From Mytilus galloprovincialis (taxonomy: Eukaryota > Mollusca > Bivalvia > Mytilida > Mytilidae), in assembly GCF_965363235.1 (NCBI RefSeq), contig NC_134849.1, positions 16,270,863-16,334,862 on the forward strand: a DNA stretch of 64,000 bases, given 5' to 3'. Each line of letters opens with the position of its first letter. The stretch's first letter is position 1. The notes beneath the pieces are model-generated. The model ran no database searches. It was not told the origin of the DNA and was given only the letters and a program-made list of their open reading frames with translations. Both the position numbers and the translations under genes were made by a program. Positions 14,801-23,580 of this stretch are shown in pieces.

Positions 14801-16804
14801 GCTAATAATGTGATAACTTATAGGACATATAACCAAAAGAGACATGCGCATTTTATTTATATTGAATACAGTTTTTTTTTCTTCATTTTATAACCTTACA
14901 GTGGAACAATCTACAGTACCTATCATTTCAATCCATGGTGTGAATATTGAAGTTTTTCCAATCCAAAATTGTTGATTCTCTAATACATCGCTTCTTTTTA
15001 AAATTTCTTCCATTATCTCTAAACCATTTATCCCACATGATGAAGATGCATTATTCCAAGTCACTCCATAGGGAGAATAGTGAAGTATCTGCTCTCCTCC
15101 AACTAAAGACATATGGTCATAGGTTTAGGTTAAAAGTAGAAATGTTAAAAAAGCCGATAATTCAACATTGACCAAATGATGTTTATGTTATCCTATTAAT
15201 TGACAATTAACAAACACGTAAACCTAGGTACTCAGTTTACCAGTGTTTCACCGCCAGCCTATTTAAACATGGTCTTATAGTATAAATATAATGGTTAAGG
15301 TAGATTGATGGTACATGTATACCCATCAATATTCTCGTATTTTATTTTAGAATTCTATCTCATAGGTTTCTATTTAGGCACATGAATGTGTTTTTTCATG
15401 AACAGTCTAAGCAAATTTGGACAAATGTGAAGGACCGTAGATTGAAAAAAAGCACGGTGACCCATACTTTTAACATATTTTTGAGAAAACCATAGATAAA
15501 TCATTATTTTTGCTAAGTATAACACATTCTGTCTGAGGAAATATATACGTATGATCTACCTCAATAATCTTATTTAAGAATGAGCAAATCAAATCAAAAC
15601 TTTAGATAACATTTGATATATCACCACAAAAAAAAACAACAATTAATCTAAAAATTATATGACAATGTCTCCCAATTTGTTTATACAAACATCGATTTCC
15701 TTGTTTCACAGATAACCATATTGATTATTGTTTGTAACGAAAGCCGGAATTGTTATTGTAATATAAAATCTGTATTGCTCTTTTAAACCATGAATTATTG
15801 CTACCAACCAAGTGCTAGCAAATGAAATCAACACTTTACTAAACATGCAGATCGCTTTTTGATTTGATTTTCCTCAAAAATGTTTAATTCCAATCATTGA
15901 AAAATTTATAAATACATACACAGTGGGAGCTATATGAATAAACGGCACATATAAAGAATATTTCATGTCTTCTTAGTACAGGTTTGTCCGATTGAGTTTG
16001 TACCTTTGTTTCTTACTAATTATCCACTTCCAATACAGAGAAATTGAAACATATATCAAATATGTTCTTGAGTAGCACCTTATACTACCATCGGTTTTGG
16101 TGAGGTTCGTGTTGCTCGTCATTTAGTCTTATATGTTGTATTGTGTACGCAGTTTGCAACCGGCTTATGAGTATATGTATCCCCTTGGTATCTTTCGACT
16201 ATCTCTTTCAAAGTCTTATTAATTCTGAAATCTGTATCACATTCGTTCGTCAAATACATGATTCAGTACTAACAGTTTAACTTTGAATTTAGTTCCTTTT
16301 GAATGTAAAATCCTTACGCTTATCAAAAAGCTGACAATGTACGTATCTTATCACCCCCTTTTAAATTTATCCATTCATTGTTTTGTTAAAACGTTCACTT
16401 TTTGACAATGTAACAGTAAATTGTATTAATCGTAATGATTCAATAATTTACAAGTGTTTCGAAGATATATTTCTGTATTGAATTTAAAACGAATATCGAA
16501 AAAAATTAGAAAAAGTGACTGCTTTTTTCGTCCCCGGATATAAGAGAAATAGACGAAAACAATCATCACAAATGAGAATCATCTTTTATATCTTATACCC
16601 TGTACTTTCGAACGACATTCTGGAGACACTCTTTGAAAATTGGTATAGATCATGGCCTCTCACAGACACCAAGCTCAAAGTAAACTATAAACTTTTATGA
16701 TGCAAAGCCCATTCCTATCAAAACAGTCAATTTAAGATCACATAATGTAAATACTCACATAGTGCAAACTGATGGACAATGAAAATTAACACAAAACTTA
16801 TCAT
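2740..16804 (-). CDS. Gene A: WSC/lectin-like single-pass membrane protein (11 exons)
   Basis: Joining eleven GT-AG exons (listed separately) gives 1,218 nt, exactly 405 codons plus TAG. Order: signal peptide (1-15), lectin-like module with W-x2-A and FWIG motifs (16-76), WSC-like Cys module starting GCYKVDG (77-146), Cys-rich segment with CCGGC (147-195), second lectin-like module (196-255), Cys segment ending WFIC (256-297), Ser/Thr-containing stalk (298-359), transmembrane helix (about 361-380) and a roughly 25-residue cytosolic tail ending NPQYPV. Introns are phase 1 except those after exon 3 (phase 0) and exon 10 (phase 2), the pattern expected of shuffled extracellular modules. WSC domains in other proteins are carbohydrate-binding or stress-sensing, so a role as a cell-surface glycan receptor is inferred. 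I do not recognise a named orthologue. Exact divisibility by three and phase matching at all ten junctions are the main support. Confidence 0.8.
3505..3597 (+). repeat. Dispersed segment, copy 2
   Basis: Partner of 961-1,057. Its right edge coincides with the tetranucleotide tail of the LINE fragment, marking the LINE insertion point inside this repeat. Confidence 0.6.
3598..3738 (-). repeat. (ATTC)n array, tail of a LINE
   Basis: About 140 bp of GAAT/ATTC tetranucleotide with one interruption (AACTTTAA). On the minus strand it lies directly after the 3' end of the LINE fragment at 3,739-4,190, so it is best read as that element's tail, later expanded as a microsatellite. Confidence 0.7.
3739..4190 (-). 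mobile_element. 5'-truncated LINE fragment (RT C-terminus)
   Basis: On the minus strand, frames read RFRQYNSKYIIQIE, EYLCISCPETTDL and then, after a frameshift, CNSSEIGDEFHYIMTC and ERKKFLP, with NIAGKIRMHTNNLDYLI further on. The C-x2-C...GDEFHY-x3-C motif is the zinc-knuckle-like end of many non-LTR reverse transcriptases. At least two frameshifts are present, so the copy is dead. Clade is not assigned. Confidence 0.6.
4283..4985 (+). repeat. Bivalve dispersed repeat, family R2 (GTGTCGCTCACC)
   Basis: Begins with CTAGAGGCTCCAAGGAGCCT, a small hairpin, then GTGTCGCTCACC, and contains AATGGCGGCCATCTTGATTG. The same blocks in the same order occur at 37,519-38,229 and 42,297-42,868. It is non-coding and lies in the last intron of gene A. 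Confidence 0.7.
4986..5694. other. Intron, nothing recognised
   Basis: Part of gene A intron 10. No repeat or exon identified. Confidence 0.5.
5695..5767 (-). CDS. Gene A exon 10: transmembrane helix
   Basis: It encodes GAIIGGSVGLNLLCFG and then IILLIRKLR, a Gly-rich start and long hydrophobic run followed by a positive stop-transfer cluster, which fixes a type I topology. The acceptor is TTGTCTTCCAG; the exon ends in phase 2. Confidence 0.8.
6430..6507 (-). CDS. Gene A exon 9: membrane-proximal stalk
   Basis: A 26-codon phase 1-1 exon encoding ITSGVTPFEKVTNECHKG and then FTAAALVG. The acceptor is TTTTGTAG and the donor GTAACG. It carries a single Cys just before the membrane helix. Confidence 0.65.
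7658..7765 (-). CDS. Gene A exon 8: juxtamembrane stalk
   Basis: Exactly 36 codons, phase 1-1, acceptor TTTCTTATAG and donor GTATGT. It encodes a Cys-free Ser/Thr-containing stretch (SSKTDHVLFTTLSSLGMT and on to NTKTTLVK), as expected of a stalk. It shows no domain match, so support is splice signals, phase and position. Confidence 0.6.
8951..9085. repeat. Palindromic element with CGCT-rich centre, copy 1
   Basis: Outer arms TAATTCATGGGGGCT and AGCCCCATGAATTA enclose a centre containing CCCTCGCTATCGCTCAGGG. It shares its centre motif and the flank TTGTCCTATTAGAAT with the palindrome at 51,582-51,739. Confidence 0.55.
9740..9865 (-). CDS. Gene A exon 7: Cys segment closing the second module
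   Basis: A 42-codon phase 1-1 exon with donor GTAAGT. It encodes CTNTPLMCPAG, then KKIEMACNETLQWFICRS. The WFIC ending resembles the terminal strand of lectin-like folds, so this probably completes the module begun in exon 6. Confidence 0.75.
9866..11254. other. Gene A intron, nothing recognised
   Basis: AT-rich intron without an exon, RNA or repeat that I can support. Confidence 0.5.
11255..11434 (-). CDS. Gene A exon 6: second lectin-like module
   Basis: A 60-codon phase 1-1 exon with acceptor TTTTTTTCAG and donor GTAAGT. It contains SYWGATQHEGARFC and IPAWTNVI, paralleling the W-x2-A...C and PWIEMI layout of exon 2, so the two exons look like duplicated modules. An out-of-frame ORF overlaps it and is a shadow. 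Confidence 0.8.
11968..12114 (-). CDS. Gene A exon 5: Cys-rich extracellular segment
   Basis: A 49-codon phase 1-1 exon. It contains NCMTFCCGGCSKGSAQ, a dense cysteine cluster, then EARNCNAKD and ARC. The exon start after the acceptor ATACAG keeps the frame. The fold is not recognised; it may be a divergent WSC-like or lectin-associated extension. Confidence 0.7.
12515..12620 (-). CDS. Gene A exon 4: second half of WSC-like domain
   Basis: It encodes KIESRRCVC and then NMSVCEESNSYYVYK, completing the C-x-C end of the WSC-like module. It runs phase 0 to phase 1, with donor GTTAGT. The acceptor could shift by one codon (ATAAG or AAG three bases later). Confidence 0.7.
13115..13218 (-). CDS. 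Gene A exon 3: first half of WSC-like domain
   Basis: It encodes GCYKVDGLNN, then TRDECQKKC and HFGFK, the opening of a WSC-type domain (GCY start, a Cys pair in a short helix, then an aromatic-Gly strand). The donor is GTATGT at phase 0; the acceptor side is phase 1. Confidence 0.75.
13219..14919. other. Gene A intron, nothing recognised
   Basis: AT-rich. A minus-strand 87-codon ORF (14,045-14,308) shows no domain features or matching splice phase. Confidence 0.5.
14920..15102 (-). CDS. Gene A exon 2: first lectin-like module
   Basis: The acceptor is CTTTAG and the reading is phase 1 to phase 1. The product contains WNNASSSC, a Leu-rich helix and FWIGKTS followed by PWIEMIG, a spacing like the core of a short C-type-lectin-like fold. 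A second donor (GTAAGG) 20 nt further on would add a Cys but leaves phase 0, which does not match the next exon. The donor GTACTG at 14,919 keeps the whole gene in frame and was chosen. Confidence 0.7.
16098..16215 (+). mobile_element. Retroelement 3' end, degraded (family R1)
   Basis: Contains GGTTTTGGTGAGGTTCGTG, TATGTTGTATTGTGTAC and CCTTGGTATCTTTCG, the R1 3' end with an internal deletion. Confidence 0.4.
16759..16804 (-). CDS. Gene A exon 1: start codon and signal peptide
   Basis: The exon encodes MISFVLIFIVHQFAL, a typical short hydrophobic signal peptide, and ends at the strong donor GTGAGT in phase 1. The ATG at 16,804 is preferred to the in-frame upstream ATG at 16,933, because the upstream stretch adds a second hydrophobic and then a charged segment before the signal peptide. 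The 5' UTR and promoter cannot be placed from sequence alone. Confidence 0.7.
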
Positions 16805-17269
16805 TTTACAAAATAAATTCTTATCTGATTGTAGAAGTCTTTTTCCGGTCAATGATGACAAATTGATAACAAACAAAAGACGTCTAAAAAAAAGGAAATT
16901 AATTTCAAATAACAAAAGTATAATAAACAACACGTCTTATCAAAAATATGTGCATATAAGGGCATAACGCAAAACTACACCCTCAAAGACACAACCCCTT
17001 ATGAAGACTACGCTGTTGTCGTTGATAACTCCGGTTTGTTCCGGTTTTTAGGTTTATCAATATTTGTTAAGATATATCATTACTATGAAATACTGTTACG
17101 CTTTAAATATATATCTAGGATTCATATATCAGGAAAGTTGATTTTACACATCTGTCTCCAATTAAACAAATAATCAATTCGAAACGTCAACACGCAAATT
17201 CTTTCAGGTCTTTTTATTGTCCCCTTTTTGTCTTACGACTACATATATTAACCTCTCTGAACACAATAT

Positions 17270-17545
17270 GCGGCACCGTCATAAACTATTAAGACCGGAA
17301 TCTGTAATTAACATGTGGTTGTCGTTTTTAGTCGTTTCTTAATTTTTGTTTCGTCCTTTGTTTGGTTGTTGGTTTTCTCGTTAAATTGTTTTACATTAAG
17401 TTTGTTTTTCGCGGCTTTTTATAGTTGCTCATGGGATAGGGGATATGGTCATTGTTGAAGGACGTACAATGACCCTTACTTTTTAACCTCTGTTTCATTT
17501 TATTTGTTGTGGAGAGTCGTCTCAGTGTCAATCATATTACGTCTT
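17270..17545 (+). repeat. Dispersed repeat, family R3
   Basis: Contains GTTGGTTTTCTCGTT, TCATTGTTGAAGGACGTAC and GGAGAGTCGTCTCAGTGTCA. The same block order occurs at 54,520-54,715 and, inverted, at 34,105-34,270. It ends near CTTCTTATTTT. SINE-like in size; no tRNA-like head was recognised. Confidence 0.6.
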
Positions 17546-17644
17546 CTTATTTTAATATAAACTAACTTTAGACTATAATAATACCGTCGATACACAAGTC
17601 ATATTACATGAAAACTGATCCGATAGATGTATATTACATGTGTA

Positions 17645-17880
17645 CAAACAAAAATCAAACCCAAGACCTCCAACACTCTAGGTGATCACGGTTACAAACT
17701 CAAGACCTTCAACACTCTATGCGTGCATGATCACAAATCCAAGATCTCCAACACTCTGGGCAAGCCCGATCTCAACCCTTAGTCCTCAAACACTCTTGGA
17801 AGCACTGTCACAAATCTAAGACCTCCAACACTCTAGGCGAGCACTGTTACAAACCTAAGACCTCCAACACTTTGGGCTTG
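17645..17880. repeat. Degenerate minisatellite, about 42-bp unit
   Basis: Six or so units built on AAGACCTCCAACACTCT followed by a variable TAGGCGAGCACTGTTACAAA segment. No coding potential seen. Confidence 0.75.
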
Positions 17881-18191
17881 ATCTTTGATATGTTAAGAAA
17901 CTCTTATCTCTATTTTCTATTATATTCTTTAGATCACAATTAGTCCTGTTTTACATGTAACGTATATTGATAATTGTCATATTGCTGTTACAAGAAGACA
18001 ACAAGGTAAATAATATAATTGCAATAACTTTTTGCTCACCATTACTTTTTTTTTATCACGGTGAATAAATACATGATACGGTTTACATCGGCAAAGAATA
18101 CAGACTTTGTTAAAATTAATGAAATGTATAGTACTATTCATTGACTTGGTTCACTGTACTATATCTTTAGAAATATCTTAATATCTTACAT

Positions 18192-18400
18192 AGGGGCGAA
18201 TGATACCAGAGGGACATTCAACAAATAGATCAAAAATAAATTGACAACGCCATGGCAAAAACAAAGACAAACAGACAGACAAACAATAGTGCATGAGACA
18301 CAACATAAAAACTAAGCATCACGAACCAAAAACTGGGGTGATCTCAGGTGATCCGGAAGGGGTAAGTAGATCCTGCTACACATGCGGCAGGTGTTCGCAG
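18192..18400 (-). mobile_element. Retroelement 3' end, solo copy (family R1)
   Basis: Contains GAGGGACATTCAAC, GACAACGCCATGGC, TGGGGTGATCTCAGGTGAT and GTAGATCCTGCTAC, in the orientation opposite to 1,509-1,672. Confidence 0.65.
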
Positions 18401-19387
18401 ATATATTTTGTCTTTTTCAATTAGGTCCCACTTAGTCGAAAAGTTCTTTCAAGTGTTTTACATTTTTGGAAGGCTTTATAATTATTTGGTGTTGTGTAAA
18501 ACCAGAGAAGCCCTTCTGGTACTTTTTTTTTTAATTGACATTTTCATTTTTTTTATAAGCTTGAGGGGTCTGTAAAACTTTCAGTATATTTGAATAGGAT
18601 AATCACAAAAAAATGTGAGTGATTCATTTATCTATGTTGTAGTCATAACCAATTCTCTTGATATGGTTTTGATTGTAGAAATTAACGCTTAAAAGGTGGA
18701 AACATGTATCACAAAAGGATCGTCAAAATGTGCGTGATCAAAGGGCTATATATAAGAATTTATAGAAATTTGCCATAATCAAATTTTAAAACCGTCTCAT
18801 TCGGTGAGTGCTAGCACCAAGGTTTTCTACCATTAAACAAAGGTGCCTTCATTTCTCTATTCTTTAATTTATATCATTTTCTCTTGTCTTAACTTTTTTA
18901 ATGTGATTGTACGGCCTTCGCCATTGAGCAAAACCTATATCTTTTGATAAGCAAAACTAATATCATTAATCTATTTATTGAAAATCTCATAACATTTTAC
19001 AATTTTTAAAAGAAATCCAAAATTCTTTATCGAAATATAATGTAATCTGTTTATTTTGTGTCATTTACACAATTCAAACAAATAAGGACGATAGTATAAG
19101 AATCTTAGCACCGTAGTAATGTGTCCTTATTTAAATACAAACAAACAGTTCAATAAAGACGTGTTTAAAAAGAAGACTTTAGCCACTACGTCATCAAGTA
19201 TGAATGACATATCATACTTTTACATGTATGATATTTACAACCTTTGATCTCCGGAAGGATGTTTGTTAGAGGGGCACTGGCTATGAGATATATGAAAAAC
19301 CTAGTATATTTTTGGTCAATCAGTAATGAAATACAAATAGTGAAATAATAATTCCTTTTTAGTAGCCATTAGTTATTAAAGGTACTA

Positions 19388-19690
19388 GGGTTATAATTTA
19401 GTACACCAGACGAGCGTTTCGTATACATAAGACTCATCAGTGACGCTCATATCAAAATATTTATAAAGCCAAACAAGTACAAAGTTGAAGAGCATTGGGG
19501 ATCCAAAATTCCAAAAAGTTGTGTCAAATACGGCCAAGGTAATCTATGCCTGGGATAAGAAAATCCGTAACTTTTCGAATAATTCAAACAGGAAATTTAT
19601 AAAAATGATATTAATGTCAACACTGACGTGTTGACTACTGGGTTGGTGATACCCTCGGGGACGAAACGTCCATCAATAAGGTCAATAAGG
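19388..19690 (+). repeat. Dispersed bivalve repeat with GACGAAACGTC end
   Basis: Runs from ACCAGACGAGCGTTTCGT through CATAAGACTCATCAGTGACG and GAGCATTGGGGATCC to CCCTCGGGGACGAAACGTCC. I recall this block from bivalve genomes. A short inverted relative is at 39,555-39,600. Confidence 0.65.
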
Positions 19691-19719
19691 TTCAATTTTG
19701 TTAGAAATAAACAACTATT

Positions 19720-19945
19720 AATTGATTATGAATTATTCACTTGCAAGTTAATAGTTCGACCTCATTGAATCCGTATTCATGTGAACTTTAATTTAACTCC
19801 TTAGCTTGAGATAAATAACACGTGAATTGTATGTGTTAAGTTATTTAAAGGAAGAGAATGTCAACATTGAAAGTGAAACAAAGGTAAATCATTTGATTGA
19901 CTGATTCGATCCACAAATAAACATTCTAATACAGGTAAAAACGAT
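19720..19945 (+). repeat. Dispersed repeat, family R4
   Basis: Contains TTCACTTGCAAG, GAAGAGAATGTCAACATTG and AAATCATTTGATTGA. Relatives: inverted at 33,350-33,510 and direct, partial, at 49,150-49,345. Confidence 0.5.
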
Positions 19946-20104
19946 GATAAACATTTATTTTTTATCTGTAATATGAAATTAAATAGACCTACAATAATTC
20001 AACAGCACGTGTTTGCTTAATCTATTTATAGCTATATTTATGTTTACTACGATTATATGGTCATCGGATGACTATAGCTAGAGATCAACTCGATAAATAA
20101 TTAG

Positions 20105-20274
20105 ATGGCGTCTAGACTGAAATACACAAGAAACGAAGCTACGTATTTTCATGCCTGTGTCTTGTTTATTGTTTTATTTGAGACTTTTAATAGTTTGGAT
20201 AAATGTTTTACATCGTTACAAATCAAATATGGGAATTTGATTAGAATCGGTGAACATGAATTTGACAGCTACAT
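20105..20274 (+). CDS. Orphan candidate first exon with hydrophobic N-terminus
   Basis: The ATG opens MASRLKYTRNEATYFHACVL followed by FIVLFETFNSLDKC, a plausible signal peptide or anchor, and runs 56 codons to a possible donor GTATAG just before the 4.1-kb palindrome. No downstream exon was found, and no family is recognised. It could be chance, or a host gene interrupted by the element. Confidence 0.2.
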
Positions 20275-21009
20275 GTATAGATCGGCGGCTACAAGCATTT
20301 TTCAAACGAATTGTGCATATCCTGCTACAAGCATGAAATTTTGCACAGATCTTCCTCAACTATTACTCTTTTATTTCAGATGGAAAGGCATTTGAAAAAA
20401 ATGTCTCACTTCCGGTAAAATCCAAAATGGCGGACATCATACTTAAATCAGCCCTATATAAAAGGCTAGTATGTGAAAAGGTGTTATCATCATGCTACTA
20501 AAATAATATATGGTACAATCCTTTGTTATATACTACGTTTGGATATATGATATAGATAAGATGTCTTCTAAAACCCTACTTCCGGTAAAATTCAACATGG
20601 CGGACAAAGTACTAGAAAAAGCTTATTTTTAGGGAGGGTAATTGAAATGTGTTTTATTGTATTGTTACTATCATTACATTGTGCAGGAACCTTTTTTATG
20701 CTCTTCATGGATACAATGTATAAGACATATCTTTCTATTTTAATATTCAACTTTTTTTCAAAATTATTTTGGCTCGTCATTAAACTTTTGTCTTCTAGTT
20801 ATCCTCAAAACCACTAATTTTATTCTGTTGTGAATTTTTAAATAACTCTTCCGGTAAAAAAAACAACCCCAATATGGCGTAAAGTTCAAAAAGTTTTCTC
20901 AATCCATATCTTTGATTTAGAGTTTTAGATAGATTTATTAAAACAAAATAAAATTACTAAAGTACTAAAACCTTTTTCAAATTACTACTATTTGGCTAAA
21001 AATACATGT

Positions 21010-21890
21010 TTATTCACAGTCATCACCACATTAACAACGACCGCGACATCCTCTGTATTTGTATATGTATCTGTATGTATACGTTGTCGATACCAATTAT
21101 GGCTTTAATATAACGGTTTGAGAGAGCACCGCCGATTTATTGACGAGGCTTAAGAGCAGATTTGATGCTCTCTACGCTTGGTGCGCGCACTACAGTGTCG
21201 TCTACCACAATTTACAAAGAATGAGTTTGAGTATTGTGGTGTTTAGCTTAGTGGAATGTCAAAACACTTAGAGTGATTCTTTACTTGCTTTTCCATAATA
21301 TTTGTTGCGTGGTATTATTCGAACCTCTTAGCAGTTATGCTTCTCTTAGGACGTGCTTTTTTTTTTAGAAATTCGTATGATTCAATAGCGGGAATCAGCC
21401 CCTAAACCACTTTGTCCATAAATATCAACTTCTAGCTTGTTCGTCTTGCAATTGTCTGGATGTCTTGTAGTTTCAGTTGGGCAAGCATATTGGAGACACA
21501 CCCGTCCTCTCTTGACTTGTATTCTATGGTGATAAATCTTGCCACTTGACGTTGTATCCTTTCTAGCTTATCTATGTTTGTTACTGTGTAGGGGTCCCAT
21601 ACTATGGCTCCATATTCCATCGTTGATCTGACGAGCGAGATGTAAGCTGTTTTTTTGCAATCTTGTGGGCAGTATTTCAAGTTTCTTCTTTGAAAGCCTA
21701 GTGTTGAATTTGCTTTCTTTGCCACGTTTAATATGTGGGTGGTTCATTTGAGGTCTCCCTAAATTTGTAGGCCTAGGTACGGATAATGCTTAACTTGTTG
21801 TTGTAGTATGTGTCTATTTAAACTTTATATTTTATGGCTTTTGAATCTGATGCTTATGATGTAGCTGTTTTTGGCATTGAACTGAATTCT
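21010..21890 (-). mobile_element. LINE fragment inserted in palindrome left arm
   Basis: The minus-strand ORF at 21,725-21,432 reads KANSTLGFQRRNLKYCP, YISLVRSTMEYGAIVWDPY and IDKLERIQRQVARFI, the C-terminal region of CR1/L2/Jockey-like reverse transcriptases. HYPYLGLQI lies just upstream, past an in-frame stop. It is 5'-truncated. Its edges are set by where the inverted arm resumes. Confidence 0.75.
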
Positions 21891-21891
21891 C

Positions 21892-22620
21892 CAGTACATC
21901 CATATTGTACAAGCTTCTGACAAAATGATGAGGCCTTAGAAAGAGTTATTTAAAAGGATCATCTTTATCCCTTCACCATCCATTAGCGCCTAAACTGGGT
22001 AGCATAAGAGCCAATTCCATGCTCGTCCCCCTAAACACCTACCTTAGTACATTGCACGTTTAACATGCTGGAAAAGACTAGACCAAGTTGAGGGAATACC
22101 CTCAATTAGTCTTCCCTTAGGCGCAAATAGTTATTTTCTTGATTCGTTAACCATGTTAATCCCATCTGATATTTTGTGTGATCTTACAGTTAAACCTCGG
22201 TGATTTAGGCTGATAAATCATCATTCTTTATGTTCAAGTCACATCTTCAAATGCCATCAATGTCTCCCACGCAGTCTTGTTTTCCCTTTCAAGCAATCAG
22301 AGAACCATTTGACAACCGGTAAACACTTAGATCACAATAAGTGTGTGTAATCACTCATTACCAGATGCATTTGAAAGATCATTGATATATATTTATCCAA
22401 AGCATCTGCCCTCCAAAACACAATTCATAGTTCGTCTACCCCTGTCACGGAATAGCGAAACAGTAATGACAGCATCATCAGTAACGACTATTCGAATCAC
22501 GACTCGTGCAAGTTCGTGTTTCATTGCATCAGACACATGCACCATGGTTCTATTGTCTGTCAGCCTCTTATTGTGAACATGGTGATAAACTTGAAATAAA
22601 TCTCGAGGTAGATAAGATAG
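21892..22620 (-). pseudogene. Palindrome left-arm copy of HEEADT/FTG-motif protein
   Basis: Minus-strand fragments align with the right-arm copy: the DTD-region equivalent, an FTGC-like stretch, KTAWET and an EAS...C-x2-LVQYGC end. The copy is heavily decayed, more so than the right arm, and is cut off downstream by the LINE. Confidence 0.55.
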
Positions 22621-22859
22621 AATATCCTGAGCATTTGTTATAAGAAGGAAGTGCTACATTTAGGGGAAAGGGAATACACAGACGAATCCAGAGTCAAAAC
22701 AAAATCCTCAAAATTGGCAAAGTTTTCTGAGAGATGACGATAATAAGAAAGAACTTTTAAGTTTTCATTCGCAACAGCTTTCTCAATAGATTTTGAGGAA
22801 AAGGTAGTTGTAGCAACAATTGCTCAGATTGTTCTGTGTTAATACTTATCCACCACATC

Positions 22860-23580
22860 AGAATTTTTCAAGCGTAGCACCATGTTCACATGAAGAGGCT
22901 GACACTTAAATCAAGATGCATGTGTATGATGCATGTGTATGATGCAGTGAAACACAGACTTAACTGAGTCATGACTCGAACAGTTGATACTGATATTGCT
23001 GTCATTGCTGTTTTGTTATTCAGTGACATAGGGGCAGATGAACTCTGGCTTGCATTTGGAAGTGGGAAAAGCTTTAGATATATATCTTTCCATGACCTAT
23101 CAAATATACTAGGCATTGAGAGATTACACGTTTACTGGAAAGGGAACTGCGTTCGTGACATGGATGGTGTTTGAAGATGTGACTCTATCAGTTAGAATGA
23201 TGATTGATCAGCCAACATCACCAGATATGGATTTTACAATGTCATTGATAGAACGATACGTGGTTTTTTTGTAAGATCAAACAAACTTAACAGATGGGGT
23301 TAACGAAGCAAGAAAACATGTGTTTTTGGAAGAGGAAATACTTATTGAGGCTATTCCAATGACTCGGTCTAGTCTTTGTAAGCAAGTAAAACGTGCAATA
23401 TACCATGGCGGGTGCGAATGAGTAACAAGCTTGCATTTTGTATTGGTTCTTATGCTAACTAGTCCAGACGCTTATGAAATGCGAAGGGGAAAATATGATC
23501 CATGGGAACCCTTTTGGACATCTCTTTGTGAGGCCTCTACATCCTATCAGTAGCTTGTACATTATAGATGTAAGACACAA
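22860..23580 (+). pseudogene. Palindrome right-arm copy of HEEADT/FTG-motif protein
   Basis: Readable motifs in order: HEEADT, IKMHV, TRTVDTDIAVIAVLLF, ADELWLAFGSGKSFRYIS, FHDLSNILG, then FTGKGTAFVTW, SLIERYVV, VNEARKH and WEPFWTSLCEAS. I remember this motif series from a large uncharacterised protein family abundant in invertebrate genomes. The E-A-D / D-T-D / G-x-D-like spacing suggests a FEN1/PIN-type nuclease fold (inference). The copy is broken at several points and lacks an N-terminal half. Confidence 0.6.

Noticed and set aside
14947-15171. Plus-strand ORF over gene A exon 2
   Set aside because: Antisense to a well-supported exon and without domain features.
16805-16933. Longer N-terminus for gene A exon 1
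   Set aside because: Adds a hydrophobic and then a basic segment upstream of an already typical signal peptide; the internal ATG at 16,804 fits better.
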